From Saprospiraceae bacterium (GTDB lineage: Bacteria > Bacteroidota > Bacteroidia > Chitinophagales > Saprospiraceae): DNA of 64,000 nt. Positions within the stretch are counted from its first letter, which is position 1, and each line of letters opens with the position of its first letter. The DNA is taken from NCBI GenBank assembly GCA_019638385.1, contig JAHBTW010000006.1, forward strand, positions 124,001-188,000, in the 5' to 3' direction. Below the pieces are notes generated by a model, which was not told the DNA's origin, did no database searches, and saw only the letters and a list, made by a program, of their open reading frames with translations. The position numbers and the translations under genes are program-made. Shown in pieces: positions 1 to 9,780 of the stretch.

Positions 1-3000
1 CAGATGATGGTGTCCATTCCGGCCTCGGCTTCTTCTATTTCCAGAACAGTAAGCGTCACTTCGTCAAAACCGTAATTGACGCAGGCGCCGTTCGACAAGG
101 TCCAGCGGAAGGTGTATTCACCGCCCATTTCGAGGCCGTTGACCTGGCTGCCGGGGTTCGCCGGCGCTAAAATACTCTCTCCGCCGGTTCCGCCCTGTAC
201 GAGCGTCCAAACACCGCCCCCCCTCGGCGGAGCGGTGGCGTCTAAAAATATCCCCTCGTTGGGGCACACTTCGCGGTCTTCTCCGGCAAAGGGTGGCTGG
301 CCTGGAATCGTATTAAATGTAACGAGGACAGGGGCCGATAAATCCGACACGCAGCCGTTTTTGCGAGCGCGCACAAAGAACGGGAACGTCCCCTCTCCGT
401 AAGAGGCAAAACTATTGAACTGAAAGTTCAGACCCGCCGTAGCGCCTATCAGCATATTGTTTTGATCGAACCAGTCGTAAGTAGCCCCGGAAGTAGCGGA
501 TGCCGCCGACACCGAAAAAATGACCGAGGCTCCGGGCGTGCTGATACAAACCGGGCCGGCCGGCAGGGCCACGGGCCGGTTTGGGCGGGTGCGCACTTCC
601 ATAAACACGGTATCCACTTCCGACATACATCCGTTGCGGGTAGCGGTCACAATATATACACCCGTGTGGGCCAACGAGTCGGCGTTGTTGATAACCGGAT
701 TGGGCACGCCGGAAGTAAATCCGTTGTTCAAACCAACCCAGGAATAAGAAGCGCCGGGGATGAAGTTCGACATAAACTGTATGGTCTGGCCTTCGCACAC
801 CGGGCTGTTGCTACTCGCTACAATCACCGGCACGGGGTTCACCACCACATTGATAAGGCCGGAGGTTGAAGACAAGCATCCGTCCACCTGTACAAATACA
901 GCATACGGGCCGCTGTCTGCGGTTGTAGCGCTGTTGATGACCAAAGATGGGGTGGACGTGGGCACGAGGCCGGCCGGTGTTTGCCAAAGGTAGATAATCT
1001 GGTTGCCGGTGTAGGAAGTGGTCGTAAGCGTGAGCATTTGCCCGGCGCATACGGCCCCGGCGTTGCCGGATGTGATGACCGGAGTGCCGGGGGTCTCCGG
1101 AGCCGCCGTCAGGTTCACAAAGGTGGTAGCCGGCAAGGACGCGCAGCCGGAGGCATTGCGCACCACCAATTGATACAAGCCGTTACAGGCTACAGTTGCG
1201 CCGGGAATGACCGCACTCGTACCGGTAACCATTACCGGGCAAGGGCCGCTCCACTCGTAGGTGTATGTGCCGTTGTCGGGAGGGCTGAGCGTAGCCATCA
1301 ATTGTACGTCCGTCGGAGCGGAGATACACAACTGACCATTATTGCTCAATCCCAGAATGGTGGGCCGGCCAAGAACGCTTACCATGATGGATGCAGAGGC
1401 CAAGCAGTTTTCTGCCGTAGTCACTGTAACGGAATATAAACCGGCGCGGGCGAGCGTCATATTGCCAATGACCGGAGTGCGCAAAGAAGAGCTGTATCCG
1501 GCAGGGCCGCTCCATGTATATTGCGCATTGAGCAGTGCCGGTGAGGCAAATAATTGCAACGATTGACCCTCGCATACCGCCGCAGGCGTAGCTTCGGCCG
1601 TGACCTGCGGAATGCTGTTTACCACCACCTGCAAGGGCGCGGAAATATCTGAATCGCAACCGAATTGCGTAACAAATACTCTCCACGGCCCGACAACGGA
1701 GGCGTTTACATTGGGCAATACCAAGACATTGGCAGCCGTAACAATGGGCGGCCCGCCACCCGGCGGTATCCAATGGTACAGACTTGCGGGAGTACTGGCC
1801 GTGAGTAAGATGGAACCGCCCTCGCAGGCCGGCCCACTGCTTCCCAATATCGGTGTGGCGGGCTTGGGAAGCACTGTCACTACCACCGTATCGGGCGCAG
1901 AAGTGCAGCCGTTTTGGGTTACCCGCAGGGTGTAAATACCCCCGCTACCCGGCCCGGCGTTATTGGTCACCAAAGGTGATTGATTGTTTGACATGAAGTT
2001 CGGCCCGACCCATTGATAAGTCATACCCGGTCCGCTCACCATAGTGGTCAATTGGATGGGCTGCCCCTGGCACACCGTGATTTGATCTACCGATACAACG
2101 GCCACCGGAATGGAGGAGATCGTTACCGTCACCGGTACAGAAGGCGCTGTGGTACAAGGACCCGATTCGAGGGTGAGATAAAATTGACGCTGCCCCACAG
2201 CGTGCGGTCCCGGCAGTACGAACTGCGGCGCATTTGTGCTCGCCAACAACACACCGTTGGGCGGAAGCCCCTCATACCAATTATATACAGCATTCGGCCC
2301 CGGAATGACAGAAGCGGAGCTGAGCACTATGTCGTTGACGGTACAGATGTTCTGCGATGTGAGCAACTGCGGTACCAACGGAAGATTTTCAATAACCACC
2401 TCTACCGAAGCCGAAGCCGTACAGCCGGTAATGCCGGTAATGCTCACCGTATAGGAGCCGGCGCGGGTGGGGTCAATATTGGGGATGACCGGGTTTTCCA
2501 AATTGGAATTGAAGCCCTGAGGGCCGTTCCATTGGAAAGTGTATATCACGCCGCCTTGCGCGGGCGGTGGATTGGCAAATAAAAACAAAGTATCTCCGCC
2601 GCATATACCCGAGTTGGCGGTGGGTTCAGGAGTTTGAATCTCTAAGCGTATCAGCGTGGAACAGGTATCTTCATTGCCCGAAGCGTCTATTACCGTCAAA
2701 ACCACCGGAAAAGTAGTACCCGCCTGCAAACAGTCAAAGGTAGCCGGAGCGAGTAACCGTTCCGCAATGCTGCAATTGTCAAAACTGCCCGCGTCCACGA
2801 GGCTGGGAGAAACAATTTCATTGGAAACACCGGAAGGGTTGATAAAAACAGTGGTGGGTTGGCAAAGTGCCGTCGGCGGCTGCGTATCCTCCACTATGAT
2901 CTGAAAAGAGCAGGTGTCGGCATTCCCGTTGATGTCTTCCACGATGTAAAACACTTCCGTTATACCCACGCTAAATTCATGTTCGGGTGCGGTGGGAGGC

Positions 3001-6000
3001 GTTATGATTGCCGGCGGCAACACCGTGGCGCCCTGGCTGAAATAGCGTAGCTCCAGCGCCGAATATTCCAATACGGCCAGTATATAACTGACGCCGTCGT
3101 CGTCGCCGTCAAAGGTCACTTCACCCGGCACGCAGGGGTTGATGCCGTCGCCGGGTACTCCGGGCGGCACGGCCGGCACATTGGGCACAATGCGGATGGT
3201 GATTGTGCCGTCGGCAGCCCATGCGTTAAAATCATCTTTGGGAATGCTGAGCGTGAGCAAAGAAGCATCCGAACAATCGGCAAAGCCCACGACCGTCGCG
3301 CCGATGAGCGTATTGTTCTCACCCAATACCTGCACAAAAGCGCCAGGGGTGTTGAAATCGCCGCGGGCAATGACGGTGAGCGTGGCATCCGCAGTGGCAT
3401 TGGCGCCTACCCCGGTAAAGGTGTAAGTTTTTTCCTGTGCTATGTAGTCGTTGAGGTTGGGGTCGTATTCGTAGGTAATGAAAGCATTGCTGTTGTTGGA
3501 GGGTTGGGTTTGAAAATACGGCACACCGACGCCGCAGTTATCGGAAACGGCAAGCGGAAAAGGCAGTTGCACCACGGCAGCGCATTCATCCAACGGCGCC
3601 GCTACGACAACATCGGCGGGACAGTCCAATACAGGCGCTTCCAGGTCCTCCACAGTAATAGCATGCGAACAACTATCGATGTTTCCGGCACAATCCGTTG
3701 CAAAGTAAGTGATGATGTAAGAACCTAAATCCAAAGACACGGTCACTGGCCCAATCGGATCAACGGCCACGCGGGGGCCGTCGTCTATGCTGTACTCGTA
3801 GCGCAACCCGCTCAGGTCGCGGGCCGAATAGGCCAGCGTGCCGCGCACCCATCCTTCCGGCATACAGATAGCGTTCACCGTAAAACCGCCCGACATTCCC
3901 ACCGGGATGTTCGGCTCCAGCCGGATGCTCACCACGCCATCGGCGGCCCAGGCGTTGATCTGTTGTACGCTGAGTTGGAAGTCGCGGTCAGAATTACTGC
4001 ATTGCACAGGCGTAGGCGCAGTGGTACCGAGCAGCGTACCGTCTTCGCCGAAGATGTTAAAAAACTCAGTAGGCGCCTCCGCATCGGCAGAGAGGAGGCT
4101 GATGGTAAGCGTGGCCGGGCCGGTAGCATTGATGGGAAGCGGCAGCCCGATGGGGATTTCAAGTTGAATCGGATTGGCCGGCGTCACGCCCTCCTGCCCC
4201 GGCGCTGCATCGGTGGTGATGGGTTGCTCATCACTAGCCATTTCAGCGAGGCTCCCGAAGCTGCACCCGTCCTCAATGAGCGGCGGGGTCAACGTGACGG
4301 TGGCGCTGCATTGCCCCGGATCGGTGGGAACCGTCAGGTCGGGCGGGCAAAAAGTAAAAATGGGCGCTTCTGTATCTATCACAATAAAAGTAGCCATCGT
4401 GGAATCGCGATTGCCGCATTCATCTTCCACTACAAAAGTTACGGTTCTGGTCAGCAATACACTGTCGGCGGTGGGGCATATTACTGCCGGCAAAGACGCC
4501 GGGTCGGAGGTGCCGGCATTAAACGCCGTCCAGATCATATCCTCCGGGAAAGTGCAATTATCGGTAGCCGAAGCGTCGGCACGGGCATTAATCCATTGCT
4601 GGAAAAGCGCTTCGTAACTGTCGGCAGCCGAACAAGTGACGGTGAGGTCTTGCGCCTGATTTTGTACCGCCGGCGCCGTTTCGTCAATGATGGTGATGAA
4701 CTGGTCTTGCGAGCTTGCGTTGCCGCAGTTGTCGGTGGCGGTCCAAACGCGCCGTACGGCATTGCCGCTGAGGCAGTCGCCGGGCGATACCACGTCAACA
4801 AATGAGATGGTGGGCGCCGGATCGCAGTTATCAGTTAAGTCCGTAGGCATTCCGGCCGCGCCGGAGGGAGAGGTGTCGTCTTCGCAGTTCAGGGTGATAT
4901 CGGCGGGCACGGTGAAGGTAGGGGCCGTCAAGTCCCGGACGGTGATGAGTTGCTGCCTGATAGTCGTATTGTTGCACACATCGCGGGCACGCCAGTTGCG
5001 TTGAATGATATAATTGCCAGGGCAGTTGCTCTGAAAAATTACATCCTGATAAGAGGTAGCAATCAGTCCCTCGGGTGAACAGTTGTCAGAAAGGTTGGAG
5101 ATATTTCCGGTGATATTAAGATCATCAGGGTCGTCGTCGCATGAAATTTGTACATCGGCAGGCCGGATGAAGTCTGGCGAAAATTGATCAAGTACGCGAA
5201 TAAGTTGGCTGGCGACAGTTGAGTTTCCGCAGGCATCCACGGCCGTCCAAGTACGTGTCACATTATATTGATAAAAGGCGCATGTCGTGGGGTCAACACC
5301 CTGAAAAGTGACCTCATTGATCGTGATGTCCACCGCTCCGGCGCAGTTGTCGCTCGCAGTTACTAAAGGTAGCGGCGGGAGTTGAGCCGCACAATCTATG
5401 GTGTCGGTAGGCGGTATGCCTATGAGCATGGGCGGGGTTGTGTCGGTAGCGGTAAGGCGAGCCTGCCACTGTATTTCATTATTGCATTCATCCTGAGCAG
5501 TAAACGTAACGGTAAGCGTAGCGCAACCGGGAGGGAAAGACGCCGGGCGGTCATCGGTAATGGTAAGCCCCATGCCGATAGAGCTGCAATTGTCGGTGGT
5601 ATTGCTGACAAAAGCCAGCTGCGTGCTCGATAGCCAGGAGTTGTAGTTGATCAGCTCGCAGGGGAGGGTGTCATTGATGAGCGGCGCGGTCGTCATGGGT
5701 GGGGTTTCGTCGGGCAGCACAATAATGACCTGGGTCAGTACGGTGGTATTGTTATCCATGTCGGTGGCGGTCCAGGTGCGAATGATCTCCCCGCCGACGC
5801 AAGGGTCTATGTCTTCAACGGAAGGATCGTCCTGCGGAGAAATGAGTTGCGGAAACGACGGATCGGTGTCGTCAAAGGCTTCCAATTTTTCGCCGGCCGG
5901 CACGTCCTTGAGGCAGGCCACCGTGATGGTATCCGGGATCATCGCCGTAAAAAACGGAGGATCGGTTGCCGGAAAGTTGCCGAAACAGTTAGAATCGGCA

Positions 6001-6062
6001 TGGGCCTGCAACGAAAAAGCGGTGAGTGCCCATAAGAAAATAGCAGGTGTAATGTTTTTCAT
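1..6062 (-). CDS. giant secreted multidomain adhesin-like protein, 3' end outside window
   Basis: The frame is open on the minus strand from ATG 6062 to the window edge, giving at least 2,020 residues and no stop. An in-frame ATG also exists at 6083, but the codons from 6062 give a clean Sec signal peptide (MKN, then a hydrophobic stretch ending FSLQA), so I prefer 6062. The first 1,000 residues or so are repeated modules with DNC, RTWTATD.CGN and Q.I.V.D signatures, typical of HYR-like modules in Bacteroidota surface proteins. Two lectin-like beta modules with ADATLTV and FNAWAADG follow. The rest is Ig/PKD-like modules of the type CEGQTIQF..YSWVG..G.Y.VT.T..GC. By family knowledge such proteins are T9SS cargo with a C-terminal sorting domain, but that end lies outside the window, so secretion by T9SS is inferred. 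The role is probably adhesion or gliding. Confidence 0.85.
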   Translation of the reverse strand, partial: MKNITPAIFLWALTAFSLQAHADSNCFGNFPATDPPFFTAMIPDTITVACLKDVPAGEKLEAFDDTDPSFPQLISPQDDPSVEDIDPCVGGEIIRTWTATDMDNNTTVLTQVIIVLPDETPPMTTAPLINDTLPCELINYNSWLSSTQLAFVSNTTDNCSSIGMGLTITDDRPASFPPGCATLTVTFTAQDECNNEIQWQARLTATDTTPPMLIGIPPTDTIDCAAQLPPLPLVTASDNCAGAVDITINEVTFQGVDPTTCAFYQYNVTRTWTAVDACGNSTVASQLIRVLDQFSPDFIRPADVQISCDDDPDDLNITGNISNLSDNCSPEGLIATSYQDVIFQSNCPGNYIIQRNWRARDVCNNTTIRQQLITVRDLTAPTFTVPADITLNCEDDTSPSGAAGMPTDLTDNCDPAPTISFVDVVSPGDCLSGNAVRRVWTATDNCGNASSQDQFITIIDETAPAVQNQAQDLTVTCSAADSYEALFQQWINARADASATDNCTFPEDMIWTAFNAGTSDPASLPAVICPTADSVLLTRTVTFVVEDECGNRDSTMATFIVIDTEAPIFTFCPPDLTVPTDPGQCSATVTLTPPLIEDGCSFGSLAEMASDEQPITTDAAPGQEGVTPANPIQLEIPIGLPLPINATGPATLTISLLSADAEAPTEFFNIFGEDGTLLGTTAPTPVQCSNSDRDFQLSVQQINAWAADGVVSIRLEPNIPVGMSGGFTVNAICMPEGWVRGTLAYSARDLSGLRYEYSIDDGPRVAVDPIGPVTVSLDLGSYIITYFATDCAGNIDSCSHAITVEDLEAPVLDCPADVVVAAPLDECAAVVQLPFPLAVSDNCGVGVPYFQTQPSNNSNAFITYEYDPNLNDYIAQEKTYTFTGVGANATADATLTVIARGDFNTPGAFVQVLGENNTLIGATVVGFADCSDASLLTLSIPKDDFNAWAADGTITIRIVPNVPAVPPGVPGDGINPCVPGEVTFDGDDDGVSYILAVLEYSALELRYFSQGATVLPPAIITPPTAPEHEFSVGITEVFYIVEDINGNADTCSFQIIVEDTQPPTALCQPTTVFINPSGVSNEIVSPSLVDAGSFDNCSIAERLLAPATFDCLQAGTTFPVVLTVIDASGNEDTCSTLIRLEIQTPEPTANSGICGGDTLFLFANPPPAQGGVIYTFQWNGPQGFNSNLENPVIPNIDPTRAGSYTVSITGITGCTASASVEVVIENLPLVPQLLTSQNICTVNDIVLSSASVIPGPNAVYNWYEGLPPNGVLLASTNAPQFVLPGPHAVGQRQFYLTLESGPCTTAPSVPVTVTISSIPVAVVSVDQITVCQGQPIQLTTMVSGPGMTYQWVGPNFMSNNQSPLVTNNAGPGSGGIYTLRVTQNGCTSAPDTVVVTVLPKPATPILGSSGPACEGGSILLTASTPASLYHWIPPGGGPPIVTAANVLVLPNVNASVVGPWRVFVTQFGCDSDISAPLQVVVNSIPQVTAEATPAAVCEGQSLQLFASPALLNAQYTWSGPAGYSSSLRTPVIGNMTLARAGLYSVTVTTAENCLASASIMVSVLGRPTILGLSNNGQLCISAPTDVQLMATLSPPDNGTYTYEWSGPCPVMVTGTSAVIPGATVACNGLYQLVVRNASGCASLPATTFVNLTAAPETPGTPVITSGNAGAVCAGQMLTLTTTSYTGNQIIYLWQTPAGLVPTSTPSLVINSATTADSGPYAVFVQVDGCLSSTSGLINVVVNPVPVIVASSNSPVCEGQTIQFMSNFIPGASYSWVGLNNGFTSGVPNPVINNADSLAHTGVYIVTATRNGCMSEVDTVFMEVRTRPNRPVALPAGPVCISTPGASVIFSVSAASATSGATYDWFDQNNMLIGATAGLNFQFNSFASYGEGTFPFFVRARKNGCVSDLSAPVLVTFNTIPGQPPFAGEDREVCPNEGIFLDATAPPRGGGVWTLVQGGTGGESILAPANPGSQVNGLEMGGEYTFRWTLSNGACVNYGFDEVTLTVLEIEEAEAGMDTII

Positions 6063-6083
6063 AAAAACTGCCTTTTTACTCAT

Positions 6084-6319
6084 AGTATGTTTATGGGATA
6101 GAAAAATTGTTGTTCAATTATCAATACAAGCTACGAAGGTAGCAAGGAGACTGCAAACCATAACTGTTTGAATGAGGCATGTAAGCAAATAAACAAGGGG
6201 GTTGCGGGCGAAACAGCCCGGCAAGAGGTGTGCATTCATGGGATGAATCGGCTTTTGAGTGAAAAACGCCGCAAGATAAGGAAAACGCCCAAGAAAGTCA
6301 AGAAACCGGCCCAAAGTAG
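6084..6319. other. intergenic stretch, no gene seen
   Basis: This gap lies between the giant adhesin start and the small gene ending at 6320, both on the minus strand. It should hold the adhesin promoter. I could not identify a convincing TTG/TAnnTTTG pair by eye, and no conserved ORF was seen. Confidence 0.4.
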
Positions 6320-6523
6320 TTATTCGTCCGGCGCGCTTTCCTCTTCCGTGGTATCCTTGTGCTGTTCACGCAGTTTTTTATCGTCCACCTTTTCGTTGAG
6401 AAATTCATTGAGTTTTTCCACCTCGAAGGTGGTCTCAATTTCTCCAAACTCATTGATTTTAATGGCAAAGCCGCTCAAGTCTTCATGTACCTTAGGCGGT
6501 TTTTTCGGATTCTTCTTAGGCAT
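6320..6523 (-). CDS. small conserved hypothetical protein (67 aa)
   Basis: This short acidic/basic protein starts MPKKNPKKPPKVHEDLSGF and ends in an acidic EEESAPDE tail. The middle has alternating charged and hydrophobic residues (INEFGEIETTFEVEKLNEFL). It has no signal peptide, membrane segment or cysteine. It lies 15 bp downstream of gltX on the same strand and is probably co-transcribed with it. Small proteins of this kind occur in Bacteroidota; I do not know a function. The coding case rests on its codon pattern, its tight spacing to gltX and its ordinary cytosolic composition. Confidence 0.65.
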   Translation of the reverse strand: MPKKNPKKPPKVHEDLSGFAIKINEFGEIETTFEVEKLNEFLNEKVDDKKLREQHKDTTEEESAPDE

Positions 6524-6538
6524 CTCTTTTGGAATATA

Positions 6539-8086
6539 TTACGCAATAAAAGTGTCAAAAAGACCAAACGCTTTCGCAAGGCGGGCCAGGCTCTCCTCCC
6601 GGCCCAGCAACTGCATCATTTCAAATACAGCCGGACCTTGCATCGTCCCCGCCAGTGCGATGCGCAGCATGGGCAACACATCGCCGGGCTTGAGGCCGTT
6701 GGCCTGCATGAATGATTCTGTAGCGGTTTTGATTTCGCCGGGATCGCCCTGCCACACAGCAAGGGTTAATTCCGACAGGCTGACGGCAAGCGCATCGAAG
6801 AGCGGCCGCCGCTCCGGGTTCCATTTCTTTTGTACTGCGGCCCGATCGTATTCCTGCACGCCCGTGAAAAAGTAAGCGCCTTTCTCCCAAAATTCCGGGA
6901 TCAAGGTCACGCGCTCTTTCATCAACCCGCAGAAGCCTTCTAAATATGCCTGTTCCGGCTCATACCCGTTTTGTGCCAGAATGGGGCGTACCCATTCGGC
7001 CAGTTGGGCATTATCGGCGGCATGGATGTACTGTTGGTTGAACCACTTGGCTTTGTCGTAATCAAACCGCGCGCCCGATTTCACGATCTTTTCCACGGAG
7101 AACGCCTGTATCAGCTCCTCCATCGAAAACATTTCCTGCTCCGTTCCGGGGTTCCAGCCCAAAAAGGCCAAAAAGTTGAGCATGGCCTGCGGCAGGAACC
7201 CGAATTCGCGGAAGCCCCTGAAAGACTCCTCAGGCGTGGCGCCCGCCCAGCCGAGCGGAAAAACTGGTATGCCGAGGCGAACGCCGTCGCGTTTGCTCAG
7301 CTTGCCTTTGCCGTCGGGTTTGAGAATAAGCGGCAGGTGAGCAAAGCGAGGCATGCGGTCTTCCCATTGCATGGCGCGGTACAGCAGAACGTGGTGCGCC
7401 GTACTGGGCAACCACTCCTCCCCGCGTATAACATGCGTTATTTCCATAAGCCGGTCATCTACCACATTGGCGAGATGGTAGGTAGGCATACCGTCGCTTT
7501 TCAGCAGAATTTTGTCGTCCAATTCGTCGCTGCGGAAAGTCACCTCTCCGCGCACCATATCTTCTATGGCAATATCCTGCCCCGGCTCTACTTTGAGCCG
7601 GATGACGTACGGTTCGCCGGCATCCAGCCTGCTGCGGGTTTCCGCTGCCGACAGCGTCAAGCTGTTTTTCAACTGCCCGCGAACGGCGGCATCATATTTA
7701 AAGGTGTGAATTCCCTGTGCTTTAGCTGCTTCGCGAGCTGCTTCCAGTTCTTCCGGCGTATCGAAAGCGTAATAAGCGTTGCCGCTTTCGATCATCTGCC
7801 GGGCATAATCGGCATAGCGGGATTTGCGTTCCGACTGACGGTACGGCCCGTAAGCGCCGCCGAAGCCCGGCCCTTCGTCGGGAATCAGCCCGGCCCATTG
7901 CAATGCTTCTACGATGTACTCCTCTGCCCCCGGCACAAAGCGCCCCTGATCGGTGTCTTCAATGCGCAAAATAAATTTTCCACCCAATTTTTTGGCTATC
8001 AAATAGTTATAAAGCGCTGTACGGATGCCGCCTATGTGCAGCGCGCCGGTGGGACTGGGGGCAAAACGCACTCTTATTCTTTCCAT
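6539..8086 (-). CDS. gltX: glutamate--tRNA ligase
   Basis: This class I aminoacyl-tRNA synthetase charges tRNA-Glu with glutamate. The N-terminal Rossmann fold has the HIGH-type motif (FAPSPTGALHIGG), followed by YNYLIAKKLGGKFILRIEDTD. The KMSKS-type loop is KGKLSKRDG. The C-terminal part carries the anticodon-binding helices (ARFDYDKAKWFNQQYI onward). The length, about 515 residues, is normal for Bacteroidota GltX. I start at MERIRVRF (8086); an in-frame ATG three codons upstream (8095) is possible. No aspartate/glutamine discrimination can be judged by eye. The gene is followed closely by the small gene ending at 6320 and runs divergently from the deacetylase gene. Confidence 0.97.
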   Translation of the reverse strand: MERIRVRFAPSPTGALHIGGIRTALYNYLIAKKLGGKFILRIEDTDQGRFVPGAEEYIVEALQWAGLIPDEGPGFGGAYGPYRQSERKSRYADYARQMIESGNAYYAFDTPEELEAAREAAKAQGIHTFKYDAAVRGQLKNSLTLSAAETRSRLDAGEPYVIRLKVEPGQDIAIEDMVRGEVTFRSDELDDKILLKSDGMPTYHLANVVDDRLMEITHVIRGEEWLPSTAHHVLLYRAMQWEDRMPRFAHLPLILKPDGKGKLSKRDGVRLGIPVFPLGWAGATPEESFRGFREFGFLPQAMLNFLAFLGWNPGTEQEMFSMEELIQAFSVEKIVKSGARFDYDKAKWFNQQYIHAADNAQLAEWVRPILAQNGYEPEQAYLEGFCGLMKERVTLIPEFWEKGAYFFTGVQEYDRAAVQKKWNPERRPLFDALAVSLSELTLAVWQGDPGEIKTATESFMQANGLKPGDVLPMLRIALAGTMQGPAVFEMMQLLGREESLARLAKAFGLFDTFIA

Positions 8087-8301
8087 AATGCTCAATGTTT
8101 CGGGGCTTGTTAAAAAAAAATTAAAAATTCAAAAAAAAATGCCCTATGGCACAGCGGATTTTCGTTGTTAAACGTTGTAACACAATAAAAAATGGTTCGC
8201 CCGTTGATAAAGCTTCCGCAAATTTTCGGCCTGCAAAGCTAAAAGATTCACGCGCCACTGCAAAATCAAAAGCGTTCCTCTACTGATACTCATTTTTTCC
8301 C

Positions 8302-8985
8302 ATGAACATTAAAAACAGAATTGCTATGTATTTGGTCAAGACCCCTCAATTCATCCAGAGGCATTTCCCGAATTTTATCTGGAAAGCGCCCACCCAAGAG
8401 CCGGTGCTCTTCCTCACTTTCGACGATGGTCCTGTGCCCGAAGTAACGCCTTGGGTGTTGGAGCAGTTGGAGCAGTACAATGCCCAGGCCACTTTCTTTT
8501 GCGTAGGCGATAATGTGCGCAAACATGAAGGTGTTTTTAAAGATGTTCTGGCTGCGGGTCATACCATTGGCAACCATACCTACTCGCACCTCAACGCCTG
8601 GAATACCGACAACTTAGACTATTTTCACGATGTGCGACGCTGCGCTTCACTCACCCGCAGCGCACTCTTCCGCCCGCCCTACGGCCGGCTCAAGCCCAAG
8701 CAGGCCCAATTTCTGCAACGGCACTACCGCATCGTGATGTGGGATGTGCTCAGCGGCGATTTTGACGCGCAAATCACGCCGGAGCAATGCCTCCAAAATG
8801 TGATTCGCAATGCCGGCCCCGGGTCTATCGTGGTTTTTCACGACAGCATCAAGGCCAACGAACGCATGCGTTATGCACTGCCGCGGGTGTTGGAGCATTT
8901 TTCCAATTTGGGGTATCGCTTTGCCGCATTGTCTCATTTAGAAGAGACGCCGGCAGCGCGGCAGTTGGTGAAACAGACTGCCTGA
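8302..8985 (+). CDS. polysaccharide deacetylase family protein (NodB domain)
   Basis: The 227-residue protein is almost entirely a NodB (carbohydrate esterase 4) domain. Visible motifs are TFDDGP near residue 41 (catalytic Asp pair), HTYSH about 55 residues later (metal-binding His pair), FRPPYG (motif 3) and MWDVLSGDFD (motif 4), with a final HDS. The set is complete, so it is probably an active metal-dependent de-N-acetylase of peptidoglycan, chitin-like or exopolysaccharide chains. There is no clear signal peptide, only a short basic/hydrophobic N-terminus, so location is uncertain. The gene is transcribed divergently from gltX and is closed by a hairpin terminator just downstream. Confidence 0.9.
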   Translation: MNIKNRIAMYLVKTPQFIQRHFPNFIWKAPTQEPVLFLTFDDGPVPEVTPWVLEQLEQYNAQATFFCVGDNVRKHEGVFKDVLAAGHTIGNHTYSHLNAWNTDNLDYFHDVRRCASLTRSALFRPPYGRLKPKQAQFLQRHYRIVMWDVLSGDFDAQITPEQCLQNVIRNAGPGSIVVFHDSIKANERMRYALPRVLEHFSNLGYRFAALSHLEETPAARQLVKQTA

Positions 8986-9025
8986 TCTACCAGTAACTGC
9001 AATGTTTTGACATAGGTTTGATTCG

Positions 9026-9059
9026 AGGCCTCCCCGACATGCGGAGGCTTCGCCTTTTT
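9026..9059 (+). terminator. rho-independent terminator after the deacetylase gene
   Basis: GCCTCC (9028-9033) pairs with GGAGGC (9043-9048), with further pairing outside the stem, and is followed by a run of five T at 9055-9059. It lies 40 bp past the deacetylase stop and may also serve the convergent scpB gene. Confidence 0.7.
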
Positions 9060-9081
9060 CAGCCGGGTTCAAAAACCGCAC

Positions 9082-9642
9082 TTATCCCTCCGTCTCTCCA
9101 ATGGCATTTTCGGGGTCTTTAAATTCCTTGAGTTGCGGCAAGTCTTTGATGCTTTTCAAACCGAAGTAATCCATAAACTTTTGGCCGGTGCCGTACAGGA
9201 GCGGCCGGCCCGGCCCATCGCTGCGCCCGACAATGGATACCAATTCTTTTTCCAGAAGTTTGTGGAGGGCATAATCGCAGTTGACGCCGCGAATGCGTTC
9301 CATCTCTCCTTTGGAAATGGGCTGCTTATACGCTACAATGGACAGGGTTTCCAGCGCTGCGCGCGACAACCGGCGATGCATCGTTTGTTTGAGATAGGCG
9401 CCTACGGAGGCATGGTAGGCGGCTTTGGTCATAAACTGGTATCCCCCTGAAATTTCTACAATTTCAAAGGCATAAGCCTCCTCCGCATAGCGGGCCTTGA
9501 GGGCAAAAATCGTTTCTTCCAATTCGCCTTCGAGAAACTTTAATCCAAATGCTTCTTCCAGGCTGCTCTGAATCTCTGAGAGCAGAATGGGTTGCTCGGC
9601 TGTGAAAATCAGGCTCTCTATATGTTGTGCAAGGTAATCCAC
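9082..9642 (-). CDS. scpB: segregation and condensation protein B
   Basis: ScpB is the winged-helix partner of the Smc-ScpA condensin complex, which organises and separates daughter chromosomes. The core reads YLAQHIESLIFTAEQPI at the start, then SGGYQFMTK, RLSRAALETLSIVAYKQPI, IRGVNCDYALHKLLEKELV and GRPLLYGTGQKFMDYFGL, all typical of ScpB. An open frame continues upstream to an ATG at 9774, but that start would sit 6 bp from the oppositely directed lipoprotein gene and adds a low-complexity leader. A GTG at 9642 directly before DYLAQHIESL gives 186 residues, close to the family size, so I prefer it. No scpA is in the window. Confidence 0.88.
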   Translation of the reverse strand: MDYLAQHIESLIFTAEQPILLSEIQSSLEEAFGLKFLEGELEETIFALKARYAEEAYAFEIVEISGGYQFMTKAAYHASVGAYLKQTMHRRLSRAALETLSIVAYKQPISKGEMERIRGVNCDYALHKLLEKELVSIVGRSDGPGRPLLYGTGQKFMDYFGLKSIKDLPQLKEFKDPENAIGETEG

Positions 9643-9780
9643 GCGCTTTTTTGCGGCGAATATAGGCAATGGCGCGTATTCTGCACTCTTGCCGGGTATG
9701 TTGCCCTGTAAGTTGTCGCAAGGCGCGGCTGCCGGCTCCAAAGAAAAGCCGTAGCTTTGCCCCACGAAATTCATGCGATT

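Noticed and set aside
462..5700. Many plus-strand open frames of 60-280 codons opposite the giant adhesin
   Set aside because: All are antisense to one continuous minus-strand frame with clear repeated domains.
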